A stretch of 64,000 nucleotides of DNA from Lawsonibacter celer (GTDB lineage: Bacteria > Bacillota > Clostridia > Oscillospirales > Oscillospiraceae), in NCBI RefSeq assembly GCF_014281125.1, contig NZ_JACOEA010000001.1, forward strand, positions 682,001-746,000, written 5' to 3'. Of the stretch, positions 1-8,737 are shown piece after piece (the first letter of the stretch is position 1; the number at the start of each line of letters is the position of its first letter). The notes under the pieces were generated by a model, which was not told the origin of the DNA, did no database searches, and saw nothing but the letters and a program-made list of their open reading frames with translations. The position numbers and the translations under genes are program-made.

Positions 1-960
1 CAGGGCATGGACCTGCCACAAAGAGGCGCCGATGGCACGCAGGACCCCGTACTGCCGGATCCTCCTGGTTACGGCAATCTTCAAAATATTATAGATTACC
101 AGTCCGGCAGCCAGCAGCACCAGGCCGCCGATGAGCACAGCGGCAGCCATGAGGAACGGGAAGCCGTCCCCGGTGTCTGCGGTCATCCCGTCATATGGCA
201 CGCCCAGGGCAGAGAGGTACACCCAATTGTACTGGATATTCTCCGGGTCCGCGCCTGTATCCGCCGCCAGCGCGTCCACCTGGTTCTGGAAGCCGGACAG
301 GTCCCGCAGCAGCAGGTCCACGGAATAAACCTGATACCGCTCCGGCAGAAGGGCGGTGGCCGTCCCCTGACCTACCGCGCCCTGAGTGGTGCCCGAGGAG
401 TAGCCCAGATAATTGCTCTCCAGGATCCCGCAGAGGATGAAGGTGTGGGTAAACTCATAGGAAGGCTGGGTGTCGTGCAGCAGCGAAATGCGCAGATGCA
501 GTGTGACCGTATCCCCCACGCTCCCCCGAAAGTCCAGCAGGCGCAGGGCGTCCTCAGGCAGAGCCAGCTCCCCCGCCTTCTCAGGCAGACGGCCCGCCTG
601 CACCCGGCCTGACTCGGGATAGACCCGCTGCAGGTCATCCCCCTCATATTCCCGCAGAATCACCGAGAGTGTACTCTCTCCCAAATCTGCCGTACCCAGG
701 GCCACGCTGCTGCCCGCATAGGCCACCCGGTGATCTGTGAAGAGCGCCTCCCGCTGTTCCCAGGTCACGTTGTGGAAGGTCACGTGGCGCCGACCGTTGA
801 GTCCTGCGGCCTGTTCTGCGCGCATGGTATTCAGGATTCCAATGGACTGCCCCGCCATCGCAGTCATGGCGGAGGAGAGCACCACAGCAGCCAGGATGAG
901 CACAGAGGTGACCTTCTGGGCGCTCAGCTCCTTCCAGGCCAGACCGAGCAATCGCCTCAT
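1..960 (-). CDS. FtsX-like ABC transporter permease, 3' end outside window
   Basis: The frame is open from the ATG at 958-960 to the left edge, giving 320 codons with no stop, so the gene is partial. A transmembrane segment lies at about residues 17-37, followed by a long extracytoplasmic MacB-type region and a second membrane segment near residue 280. The last visible residues include IRQYGVLRAIGAS, the typical cytoplasmic signature of FtsX/MacB permeases. Its start overlaps the stop of the upstream ATPase as ATGA, so the two are translationally coupled and should form one transporter. Substrate is unknown; control by the adjacent two-component pair suggests peptide or antibiotic efflux or sensing (inference). 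Confidence 0.88.
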   Translation of the reverse strand, partial: MRRLLGLAWKELSAQKVTSVLILAAVVLSSAMTAMAGQSIGILNTMRAEQAAGLNGRRHVTFHNVTWEQREALFTDHRVAYAGSSVALGTADLGESTLSVILREYEGDDLQRVYPESGRVQAGRLPEKAGELALPEDALRLLDFRGSVGDTVTLHLRISLLHDTQPSYEFTHTFILCGILESNYLGYSSGTTQGAVGQGTATALLPERYQVYSVDLLLRDLSGFQNQVDALAADTGADPENIQYNWVYLSALGVPYDGMTADTGDGFPFLMAAAVLIGGLVLLAAGLVIYNILKIAVTRRIRQYGVLRAIGASLWQVHAL

Positions 961-1631
961 ACCGCGCCCTCCCCGGAGAGCACCCCGTCCACAATGGAGA
1001 AGCGCATCTGCGCCATAGCGGCGATGGCCGCGTCATGGGTGATCACCACCAGGGTCTTGCCCAGCTCCCCGTGGAGCTGTTTGAGCAAAGTCATCACTTC
1101 GTCGCCGCTTCTGGAGTCCAGGTTGCCCGTGGGCTCATCGGCAAAAATCACCTCCGGTCCGGCAATGAGCGCCCGGGCAATGGCCACCCGCTGCTGCTGC
1201 CCACCGGAGAGCTCATGCGGCAGATGCTCCAGCCGCTCTTCCAGGCCGAGCAGGGCGGTCAGGCGCCGGAAGTACCCCTCCTCCGGCCGCCTGCCGTCCA
1301 GAAGCAGAGGCAGCAGGATATTCTCCCGGGCGGTCAGCACGGGCAGCAGGTGAAACTGCTGAAAGACAAACCCCAGGTGCCGCCGCCGGAAGGCGGAAAG
1401 CACCCGGTCGCCTCCCCGGTGGAGATCCACGTCTCCGCAGCGCACACTGCCGGTGGTGGGGCTGTCCAGGCCGCTGAGGATGTGCAGCAGGGTTGATTTT
1501 CCGCTGCCCGAGGGCCCCATGATGGAGACAAATGCTCCGGCCCGGATGGTCAGGCTGGTCTCCCGCAGGGCCTCCACCCGCCCTGCGCCGGCACCGTAAA
1601 TCTTGGTAATGCATTTGGCTTCGATGTCCAT
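957..1631 (-). CDS. ABC transporter ATP-binding protein (MacB/LolD/BceA-like)
   Basis: A 224-residue nucleotide-binding subunit that powers the permease encoded immediately downstream. Walker A GPSGSGKST lies at about residues 39-47, the Q-loop at 91, the signature LSGGQQQR at 141-148 and Walker B VIFADEPTGNLD at 161-172, all intact. Length and the FVFQQFHLLP motif fit the MacB/LolD/BceA branch of ATPases paired with FtsX-type permeases. The start codon is followed upstream by a U-tract and a 13-bp hairpin whose 3' arm contains the Shine-Dalgarno GGGGAG, so expression may be controlled separately from the kinase. The substrate cannot be read from the sequence. Confidence 0.93.
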   Translation of the reverse strand: MDIEAKCITKIYGAGAGRVEALRETSLTIRAGAFVSIMGPSGSGKSTLLHILSGLDSPTTGSVRCGDVDLHRGGDRVLSAFRRRHLGFVFQQFHLLPVLTARENILLPLLLDGRRPEEGYFRRLTALLGLEERLEHLPHELSGGQQQRVAIARALIAGPEVIFADEPTGNLDSRSGDEVMTLLKQLHGELGKTLVVITHDAAIAAMAQMRFSIVDGVLSGEGAV

Positions 1632-1667
1632 AAAAATACACTCCCCTTTCGGATAAGGGGAGTGTAT
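1631..1667 (-). terminator. Terminator-like hairpin between kinase and ABC genes, sequestering the ATPase RBS
   Basis: A perfect 13-bp stem (1636-1648 with 1655-1667, 6-base loop) is followed on the minus strand by five Ts that abut the ATPase start codon. The 3' arm contains GGGGAG, the only good ribosome binding site for the ATPase. It could be an attenuator, an RBS-masking hairpin, or both. Confidence 0.7.
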
Positions 1668-1677
1668 CAGGGCTTTC

Positions 1678-2790
1678 TCAAGTTTTGCTCAAGTTTTTCC
1701 GGGGAAGTATGATCTGGGCCGCCGCGCCTTCGCAGTTGGCCAGAGTAAGCCCGCCCCCCATGCGGCGGCAGAGCACCTGGCAGATATACAGCCCCATGCC
1801 GAAGTGCCCCTCCTCCTCGCCCCGGCAGAAGGGCCGCGGCCCCTCCCGCAGCAGATCCTCCGGATAGCCAGGGCCGTCATCTATGACTGTGAGGACCAGC
1901 CGCGTCTCTTCCAGAAGCAGGCTCACCTGGACCCGCGTGCCAAAGCGGGCCCCATTGGACAGCAGGTTTTCCGCCGCCTGCAGGAAAAGCTCCAGATCCA
2001 GTGTGCACGCCGCCGCCCCGTCCCCCTCAGCCCTGCAGATGCAGTCCCGCGCCAAAATCCGCGCCGAGTCGAACAGTTCAGTCCGGATCCGGTCAAAGGG
2101 CAGACTCCGGGGCCGGACCGGCAGATCCTCCAGGCGGGCGGCGCTGCCCATGGCCTCCACATACTGACGGATGCGGCCGATGCAGCGCTCCAGCTGGTCC
2201 AGCTGATCGAGGCGTGGCCGCCCCTGACGGCGAAGCAGCTGGACTGTACCCTGGAGCACTGCTAGGGGGTTGCGCAGGTCGTGGCTGAAGGCGGCGTTGA
2301 GCCGGCGCCGCTCCTCCGACTGCCGCCACAGGGCCTGATTGTTCTCCAGGAGCTGAGCCCGCATAGCCTCGAATGCTCCGCACAGAGCGCCCAGCTCATC
2401 TCCGCCGGAGGCCTCCATGGAAAAATCCAAATCGCTGGTCATGATGCGCTGTGCCCCGTCGTTCAGCGTCTCGATGGGCTTTCTCAGCTTGAGTCGGTAA
2501 AAAAGCATATCGGCGATTGCGAGGGCGGCCAGCAGCAGCACAATTGGGAGAATCAGCTGCAGTACATCCAGCACCCGTGCAAGGGTGTACATGCCCTGCC
2601 CCACCTCCGGTGCGGGCAGCATCTGTGCACCGCCCTGGGTCACCAGAAGGGACGCGCCGGGCGCCACGCTCTCCCGCAGGCGGGCACAGCCCCAGACCGC
2701 CAGCCCCCCCAAAAGCAGCCCAGAGAGCACACACCAGAAGGTGAGCCAGAAAAAGGCCGTTTTCAGCCTCATGCACTTTAAGCGTTCCAT
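1678..2790 (-). CDS. Membrane sensor histidine kinase
   Basis: Two transmembrane segments (about residues 15-36 and 78-103, numbered from the GTG at 2802) flank a short extracellular loop, then a HAMP-like linker. The phosphoacceptor is His174 in AFSHDLRNPL, the N-box is near 279-284, and the ATP lid has DDGPGYP at 308-314 and GMGLYICQVL near 335. The ATG at 2790 is preferred over the GTG at 2802 because GGGGGTG precedes it. It overlaps the regulator gene by 13 bases. The small sensor loop suggests intramembrane sensing, possibly through the ABC transporter as in Bce systems (inference). Confidence 0.9.
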   Translation of the reverse strand: MERLKCMRLKTAFFWLTFWCVLSGLLLGGLAVWGCARLRESVAPGASLLVTQGGAQMLPAPEVGQGMYTLARVLDVLQLILPIVLLLAALAIADMLFYRLKLRKPIETLNDGAQRIMTSDLDFSMEASGGDELGALCGAFEAMRAQLLENNQALWRQSEERRRLNAAFSHDLRNPLAVLQGTVQLLRRQGRPRLDQLDQLERCIGRIRQYVEAMGSAARLEDLPVRPRSLPFDRIRTELFDSARILARDCICRAEGDGAAACTLDLELFLQAAENLLSNGARFGTRVQVSLLLEETRLVLTVIDDGPGYPEDLLREGPRPFCRGEEEGHFGMGLYICQVLCRRMGGGLTLANCEGAAAQIILPRKNLSKT

Positions 2791-3452
2791 CGGTAACCGC
2801 ACCCCCAGACCGTGTCAATGCAGCTCTGTCCGGTATGCTGGGCCAGCTTTCGCCGGATCTTACGGATATGCTCCATAATGGTGTCACTGTTGCCCGCCCC
2901 GTCATAGCTCCAAATGAGCTCGTAAATGCGCTCCCGGTCGAACACCTGCCCCGGGTGGGCACTGAGCAGGGCCACAATGTCAAATTCCCGTCGGGAGAGG
3001 GGCACGGGAGTCCCTGCCGCGGTTAACGTCCGGGCCGTGTAGTCCACCGCCACCTCGCCAAAGAAGCGCACGTTGGCCGGGGCTGCACGACGCTGCTCCC
3101 GCCGGAGATGGGCGGCAATGCGGGCGGCCACCTCTTCCAGGTCAAAGGGCTTTATGATGTAGTCGTCCGCCCCGGCTCCGAAGCCAGCCAGCTTGTCACA
3201 GCTCTCAACCCGGGCGGTGAGAAACACAATGGGACAGCTGACATGGTCCCGAATCCGACGGCACACTTCCAGCCCGTCCGGACCTGGCATGCAGATATCC
3301 AGCAGAATCAGATCAGGTCGGCGGGCGGCCTGTGCCAGGGCCTCCTCTCCGTTTCGGGCCGTGTATACCAGATACCCCCTGCCCTCCAGATCCTCCCGAA
3401 GCAGGGAAACGATTCCCGCCTCGTCATCCGCCACCAAAATCTTCCCGGGCAT
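2778..3452 (-). CDS. OmpR/PhoB-family response regulator
   Basis: The receiver domain spans residues 1-115 with acidic residues Asp9/Asp10, phosphoacceptor Asp52 in LLDICMP and a conserved Lys in IIKPFD. The winged-helix DNA-binding domain covers about 125-224, with the recognition region around DTIMEHIRKIRRKL. The ATG at 3450-3452 has GGAGGTGATA just upstream. It is the first gene of the regulator-kinase-ATPase-permease operon and probably activates the operon or the transporter genes. Its phosphorylation partner is the kinase encoded next. Confidence 0.95.
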   Translation of the reverse strand: MPGKILVADDEAGIVSLLREDLEGRGYLVYTARNGEEALAQAARRPDLILLDICMPGPDGLEVCRRIRDHVSCPIVFLTARVESCDKLAGFGAGADDYIIKPFDLEEVAARIAAHLRREQRRAAPANVRFFGEVAVDYTARTLTAAGTPVPLSRREFDIVALLSAHPGQVFDRERIYELIWSYDGAGNSDTIMEHIRKIRRKLAQHTGQSCIDTVWGCGYRWNA

Positions 3453-3505
3453 TGTATCACCTCCTTTTTTGAGGTTACCGTAAAATACTCAATTTTTCCT
3501 CAAGA

Positions 3506-3540
3506 AAAAGGGATGCCATGAAAAACATGGCATCCCTTTT
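3506..3540. terminator. Bidirectional Rho-independent terminator
   Basis: A 15-bp perfect stem (3506-3520 with 3526-3540) with a 5-base loop and A/T tails on both sides. It ends the radical SAM gene on the minus strand and insulates the two-component operon. Confidence 0.85.
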
Positions 3541-3553
3541 CTTCTCAACCCAT

Positions 3554-4936
3554 TTACTTGTTGCAGCCGGCACAGGAGGCCTTCTTGGCCTCTTCCTTCT
3601 CGGCCTGGCGCTCCGCCCACAGCTTCTCGGCGGTGGGCGCCCAGTTCTCTGCATAGGGAATCGTCTTTTCCGTCAGGTGCTCCACAGACTCCGGAGACTG
3701 GGGATCCGTGGACTTGGCGCCCGTCTTGTTGACCATGTCACGGATCAGCTGGGGATTCTCCAGCATGGGGCAGGGACGCAGCATATTGTCGTTAAAGGGC
3801 TGGCCGTCATGATAGGCCATGAACAGCGGGGACTGCAGGCACTCCAGCAGGCTCTTCTCCCGGATGTTGGAGTCGGAGTAGTGGATGAAAACACAGGGGT
3901 CCACGTCGCCGTTTGCGTTGATGTGCAGGTAGCGGCGGCCGCCTGCAATGCATCCGCCCACAAACTCAGCGTCGTTCTGGAAGTCCATGGCGAAAATGCC
4001 CTTCTTGGAGCGGAAATCACGGATGCGGTGATAGACCTCCGTGCGCTGCTCCGGCGTGCACATGAGCTGAGGCGCGGCGTCGTTGCCCACGGGCATATAG
4101 TGGAAGAACCAGATGAAGTAAGCGCCCAGATCAATGATCTTGTCGTAGAACTCCTCGCTGGTAATGTCCTTATAGTTGACGCTGGTGTAGCAGGTGGAGA
4201 TGCCGAAGGGCAGCTTGTGGCTCTTCAGCAGAGCCATGGCGTTGGTCACCTTCTCATACACGCCCTCACCGCGGCGGGAGTCGTTGGCCTCCTCAAAGCC
4301 CTCCAGGCTGATGGCAGGAATAAAGTTCTTCACCCGCAGCAGATCCTGGCAGAACTCCTCGTCAATCAGGGTGGCGTTGGTGAAGGACAGGAACGCCGCG
4401 TCGTTGTGCTTCTCACACAGGGCGATCAGATCCTTCTTGCGCACCAGGGGCTCCCCACCGGTATAGATATACAGATAGATGCCCAGTTCCTTGCCCTGGG
4501 TAATAATGGAGTCAATCTCATCAAAGGTCAGATTGAGCTTGTTGCCGTACTCAGCCGCCCAGCAGCCGGTGCAGTGGAGGTTGCAGGCGGAAGTGGGATC
4601 CAGCAGAATCGCCCAGGGGATATTGCAGTTGTACTTCTTGCGCAGCTCCTCCTGCTTGGGCCAGCCCACCAGGTTGGCGTTGACAAAGAAGTTATTGAAC
4701 ACCGTCTTAAGTACGTCCGGATCCGTCTGGGTCCAGACCTTCTCAATCAGCTGATGCCAGCAGGAATCGGAGTCCTTGATTACCTTGTCGAACATCGCGC
4801 GCTGGGGCGCCAGGGTGTCACCGGCAAATTTATTGACCAGGTCCATGACCTTGCCCATGTTGTTCATGGGGTCTTTGTCCAAATAGTCAAACACCTTGCC
4901 CAGGCCGTAGCGCTTCAAACTGTCAGGAATCTTCAT
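3554..4936 (-). CDS. Radical SAM/SPASM-type protein of unknown substrate
   Basis: The canonical CxxxCxxC [4Fe-4S]-SAM motif is CNLHCTGC (residues 127-134, counted from an in-frame upstream codon), followed by a TGGEPL motif that binds SAM. Further cysteines occur in GGCIAGG, DPCVF and LRPCP, as in SPASM-type auxiliary cluster regions, and the C-terminus ends in SCAGCNK. An N-terminal extension of about 110 residues precedes the barrel. The ATG at 4934-4936 is preferred over an ATG nine codons upstream because AGGGGAAAGAAGAG precedes it. The gene is monocistronic, has no visible peptide substrate gene beside it, and its function is not assigned. Confidence 0.85.
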   Translation of the reverse strand: MKIPDSLKRYGLGKVFDYLDKDPMNNMGKVMDLVNKFAGDTLAPQRAMFDKVIKDSDSCWHQLIEKVWTQTDPDVLKTVFNNFFVNANLVGWPKQEELRKKYNCNIPWAILLDPTSACNLHCTGCWAAEYGNKLNLTFDEIDSIITQGKELGIYLYIYTGGEPLVRKKDLIALCEKHNDAAFLSFTNATLIDEEFCQDLLRVKNFIPAISLEGFEEANDSRRGEGVYEKVTNAMALLKSHKLPFGISTCYTSVNYKDITSEEFYDKIIDLGAYFIWFFHYMPVGNDAAPQLMCTPEQRTEVYHRIRDFRSKKGIFAMDFQNDAEFVGGCIAGGRRYLHINANGDVDPCVFIHYSDSNIREKSLLECLQSPLFMAYHDGQPFNDNMLRPCPMLENPQLIRDMVNKTGAKSTDPQSPESVEHLTEKTIPYAENWAPTAEKLWAERQAEKEEAKKASCAGCNK

Positions 4937-5145
4937 ATTTCTCTTCTTTCCCCTTTCAGGCATATCAATGCTCTTTTTCGTGTATTACTATACTGCGGTT
5001 TGTGGGAAAGGGAAATAGACAAAACTGAAATCCTGTCCAAAGTTTGTTCAGAACCAGCATTTTGCTTAAATTCTTTTTCAGTTTTCTCCCTTCCTTATTT
5101 AATTTAAACAATTACAAAATAAAATATTTATAATTACATCTTGTT

Positions 5146-8100
5146 TTATTCCAGAACTATAGCTTCCGTCCATTGGTTCAGGCATACCACCACGCCGTCG
5201 ACGGTGTAAATCTGGAATACTTTCCCGGCATACTGTTCCAGATCCGACAGCAGGGTGGAGTAAGTAATCTGGCGGTTGTTTGCGTATTCAATCTCTTCCA
5301 CCCCGGCTACAGCTGCGGTGGACACAGATAGGGCAGTCTCATCCCGGACGGGATTGTTGAATTGGTACCAGCTCTGCTGCTCCACCATGTCCAGGGTGAT
5401 GCTGGCGCTGTCCGCCGCGGTCAGGATCCCATAACCGGCTACTTTGGGCCATGCCGTAGCTTCTTGAAGCTGAAAGCTCTCCAACAACGTACCAATGCCG
5501 CTCTCCAAGGCACGGTATCGCTCCTGGTCCTTCTCCGGGTCAAACTGCACGTCAGTGGCAGGGTAGGCGTAGAGGGTAATGCCGTCCTGTTCCGCCAGGA
5601 AGTATTCCGGGACCGGCGCATGGTCCGGGTCGAACTCCTCGCTAGGCATCCAGGTCACATCCAAGAGCATCCCGCCCCAGTCCCCCGTGTCCTTCATCAC
5701 AAAGGTGGGCAGACCCAAATATTCCTGTACCTCCACCTGCCCCACCCAGTCTGCGGGCAGATCCATCGTGAATCCATAGAGGGAGCTTATGTAGCGCGCA
5801 GCCTGTGCCGCACCGGTATTGTTGAAAGCATCGGCGGTGATCTGTTCCGCCTCCCGGCGCATCCGCACATAGGCGGCGGTCAGACCGGTCACATCCTCCG
5901 GCAGTCGGTCCACATGGAGGTAAACCAGATACTCCCCCACATGGCCCAGCACCGTTATCCGCGGGCCGCCGTTTTCATACATGCCATCCAGGTCCTTGTC
6001 GCCATACACCTCATCAAAGACGGACTGAGTACACACGCACAGATTTGCCAGCACTCCGGCCGTGGGGTCATCCGCCTGCCGGCTGGCGCTCTGGTAGATC
6101 GTCATCAGGTTGGCGTCACTGTCCTCCGCCACCTCTATCCTGCCCGCCCAGCTGTCCGGGAAGCGGACAGTAAAGCCGTAGGCCGTGTTGGTATACGCCG
6201 CACCGCCGACCGACCGGGCCACATACCAGGCGGTCTCGCCCACCAGTGCCTCCGCCTGCCACGCCTCGAACTCCGCCTGGGTGACCTCTTCCCCGCCCAC
6301 TGCGTAATAATCCCAATCGGTATTGGCCAGCAGCTCCACCCAGGCGGCTCCGTTTTTAAAGTGTAGCCGCTTATAGTAGCTGGTGGCCGCCCCGCCGGAG
6401 CCGTAAAAGATTCCGTTCTCCTGCAGGTCCATAAACCAGCGGATGGGCATGTACACACCGTAGAAGGCGTCCCCCTCCCGGTGGAGCACCAGGTTCAAAC
6501 CGGAATCATGGTTGGAGTAGAGGGCCAGCTCCTTCTCCCCGTCCCCAGTGAGGTCGCACAGGGCATAGGAGCTGAGGGTGAATTCCTCGGGGGGATGTTC
6601 AAAGCCGTAGTCGGCGAAAATGTCGTGGATGCTCTGGGCCTTCATCATGGCCGTTGCCGCCCCGGCCTCAGGCATAAGCGCGGCAAAGAGGACATGCCCC
6701 TCCTTCAGCACAGGGAAAAAGGCGGACAGGGCCTGCCAGTCCTCTGTGCTCAGCTCACTCTGACAGGCGGCAAAATCCACCTGGCTGAGCGGGATCTCGG
6801 TCTCCGGATAGCGGATATAAACAGGGTCTACCTCTGCCGCAGGGTCCCCATCTGCCGCGGCGCCGCCCTGGACATAGGCCAGCAGGTCAACGGTGATCTG
6901 CCATCCCATGGCTGTGCTGCCCCCGGTTTTCCTATAAGGAGGCTGTGCATCCATACTCAGCTGCGTAATATCCGCCCACTGCTCCGGGGTCATCTCCAAG
7001 GTATAGGTCTTTCCCGCCTGCCATGCCTCTCCCTCAAAATAGTGCAGGCTCATGCCGCCCAGCTCTGCCGTCTCCGCCCGCCCGGCGATATGGATGTTCC
7101 ATTCCTCTGCCGGTCCAATCCCCTCGGGGATGGTGAAGGACAGCGCGCCGTCTTCATAGGTTATGCTGGCCTTCAGGGCATCCAACGCCTCCTCCGGGGT
7201 CAGCGTCTGCGCCTGGCACCCCACCAGAGAGCCTGCCAGCAGGGCTGCCGCGAGGATGAGGCACACCAGGACTGCGCTCTGCCGTTTCTTCTGGAACAAA
7301 TTCTTCAGCCTCCCCTTCAACTGCTTTTTCTCCCCGCCGAAGCGGGTGGACAGGGCGGGGCCGCCCTGCGCTCCAGCGGTCTGAATCAGGACCGCCCCAT
7401 ACAGGCGGCGGAACTCCGCGTCCGCGCCCCGCACCGCGTCGTCGTCACAGCACAGCTCCAGATTGCGGGAGGCCTCCCGGCCCATCCACCAGACCAGCGG
7501 ATTGAACCAGTGGATCCCGTTGACCAAAAGCAACAGCAGCTTATAGGCCAGATCGTGCCGGCGCAGGTGGAGCAGCTCATGCCGAAGCATAAGCGTCTCC
7601 TCCGCGCCGCCGGACGCCCGCTCCGGCAGCAAGATCACCGGGCGCAGCAGCCCCAGGAGCATGGGAGTGGACACTCCCCGGCATCGGCAGAGCCTGGGCA
7701 GCCGGGGGATCCCCAGCTCCCCGCCCAGCTGCAGGAGGACTGCCCGCTCCGGCTGACCCGCTGGCCGCGCGGAGCGGAGCAGCCTGCGGCGGCCGATCCA
7801 ATAGCCGCCCCACTGCGCCACAAGGAAGGCCGCCGCGCCCGCCATCCACAAGGCGGTTGCCAGGCCGGTGACCGGCACGGTTCGTGTTGGGGTCTCCGAG
7901 GGCTTCTGCGCCGGCTCGGTCCGGACCGTCCCCCCGGAGACCGGTGCGGACGACACAGCGGGCGCCGGTCGGATCGTTTCCTGGGCCGGAGGGGCAATCA
8001 CGATCTCCCGGGCCGGGGCCTCCACCGTCACCACCGGCTGCGGCAGGGCGAACTGGAAAGGAAGGAGCAGCCGCACGGCCAGCACCAGCCAGACAAAATA

Positions 8101-8217
8101 GCAGGTTCTGGCGGCATAGCGGCTGCGCAGGAAACGGGTGCACAGCAGCAGGGGCAGCAGCACCGCCGAGCCCGTCAGCGAGAGGGTCAGGTATCGGAAA
8201 AAGAATGTCTCCAGCAT
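5146..8217 (-). CDS. BlaR1/MecR1-type M56 metallopeptidase with very large ectodomain
   Basis: The N-terminal 310 residues are a multi-pass M56 membrane peptidase with the zinc motif HELLHLRRHD at 213-222 and the downstream acidic residue in ELCCDDDAV. A further membrane segment near 314-336 exports about 690 residues that do not show the penicillin-binding SxxK/SxN/KTG pattern of BlaR1 sensors. In BlaR1 systems the peptidase inactivates the BlaI repressor after ligand sensing. Here the sensed ligand is unknown; the ectodomain has repeated regions near 660-730 and 810-900 resembling secreted lipoprotein-type domains. It begins two bases after the BlaI-like repressor stop, in the same operon. 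Confidence 0.85.
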   Translation of the reverse strand: MLETFFFRYLTLSLTGSAVLLPLLLCTRFLRSRYAARTCYFVWLVLAVRLLLPFQFALPQPVVTVEAPAREIVIAPPAQETIRPAPAVSSAPVSGGTVRTEPAQKPSETPTRTVPVTGLATALWMAGAAAFLVAQWGGYWIGRRRLLRSARPAGQPERAVLLQLGGELGIPRLPRLCRCRGVSTPMLLGLLRPVILLPERASGGAEETLMLRHELLHLRRHDLAYKLLLLLVNGIHWFNPLVWWMGREASRNLELCCDDDAVRGADAEFRRLYGAVLIQTAGAQGGPALSTRFGGEKKQLKGRLKNLFQKKRQSAVLVCLILAAALLAGSLVGCQAQTLTPEEALDALKASITYEDGALSFTIPEGIGPAEEWNIHIAGRAETAELGGMSLHYFEGEAWQAGKTYTLEMTPEQWADITQLSMDAQPPYRKTGGSTAMGWQITVDLLAYVQGGAAADGDPAAEVDPVYIRYPETEIPLSQVDFAACQSELSTEDWQALSAFFPVLKEGHVLFAALMPEAGAATAMMKAQSIHDIFADYGFEHPPEEFTLSSYALCDLTGDGEKELALYSNHDSGLNLVLHREGDAFYGVYMPIRWFMDLQENGIFYGSGGAATSYYKRLHFKNGAAWVELLANTDWDYYAVGGEEVTQAEFEAWQAEALVGETAWYVARSVGGAAYTNTAYGFTVRFPDSWAGRIEVAEDSDANLMTIYQSASRQADDPTAGVLANLCVCTQSVFDEVYGDKDLDGMYENGGPRITVLGHVGEYLVYLHVDRLPEDVTGLTAAYVRMRREAEQITADAFNNTGAAQAARYISSLYGFTMDLPADWVGQVEVQEYLGLPTFVMKDTGDWGGMLLDVTWMPSEEFDPDHAPVPEYFLAEQDGITLYAYPATDVQFDPEKDQERYRALESGIGTLLESFQLQEATAWPKVAGYGILTAADSASITLDMVEQQSWYQFNNPVRDETALSVSTAAVAGVEEIEYANNRQITYSTLLSDLEQYAGKVFQIYTVDGVVVCLNQWTEAIVLE

Positions 8218-8219
8218 GG

Positions 8220-8594
8220 CTACTCCTTTCCCAACGTATCCAGATAGGCCCGCAGCTCCGCCACATCCTCTCCGGACAGAGCGCCTCCGTCATAGAGGGC
8301 GGCGGCAAAACGCTTCAGAGACCCGGCGTACAGCTTGGACAGCACGCTTTTTCCCTCCTGCCGCTCATAGTCTGCGCGTGAGATCAGCGCCTGATAGCGG
8401 TTGATCTTGCCGGCCTTCTCACATTTCAGGAAGCCCTTTTCCTCCAGCCGCTTCAGATAGCTGTGCAGCGCGCTGGCCGTCAGGGGGCGTTCCAGGCGCT
8501 CCAGAATGCAGGGCGCCGCCACCGGCTCTCCCGCTTTCCATACCACCAGCATGATATCCAGCTCCGACTCCGGCAGATGGCGGATTTCTCCCAT
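8220..8594 (-). CDS. BlaI/MecI-family transcriptional repressor
   Basis: A 124-residue winged-helix repressor: LPESELDIMLVVWKAGEPV is the usual BlaI N-terminus, the wing region includes LKRLEEKGFL, and the C-terminal dimerisation helices carry the site cut by BlaR1-type peptidases. The start at 8594 was chosen because GGAGGAG lies six bases upstream; longer frames run into the operator region. It precedes the M56 peptidase gene and probably represses this operon by binding the three repeats at 8611-8689. Confidence 0.9.
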   Translation of the reverse strand: MGEIRHLPESELDIMLVVWKAGEPVAAPCILERLERPLTASALHSYLKRLEEKGFLKCEKAGKINRYQALISRADYERQEGKSVLSKLYAGSLKRFAAALYDGGALSGEDVAELRAYLDTLGKE

Positions 8595-8610
8595 GCTCCG
8601 CTCCTCCTTT

Positions 8611-8689
8611 TGCATTTGCAGAAATTCTTTCATCTCTATTCTACATTTGCAGAATTTACTTGTCAATAGTATTTTTGCATTTGCAGAAA
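8611..8689 (-). promoter_or_regulatory. BlaI-operon promoter with three operator repeats
   Basis: On the minus strand TTGACA (8661-8666) and TAGAAT (8638-8643) are separated by 17 bases. The motif TGCATTTGCAGAAA occurs at 8611-8624 and 8676-8689, with the variant TACATTTGCAGAAT at 8642-8655. One copy lies upstream of the -35, one inside the spacer and one next to the ribosome binding site. The TGCA-NN-TGCA core resembles the TACA-NN-TGTA core of known BlaI boxes. Confidence 0.85.
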
Positions 8690-8694
8690 ATAAA

Positions 8695-8737
8695 AAGGAA
8701 TGGTGGGAGCCGCAATATGCGTCTCCCACCATTCCTT
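8695..8737 (-). terminator. Rho-independent terminator of the SLOG gene
   Basis: A 13-bp perfect stem (8697-8709 with 8723-8735) immediately follows the stop codon at 8737-8739 and has a T-rich tail on the minus strand. Confidence 0.85.
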
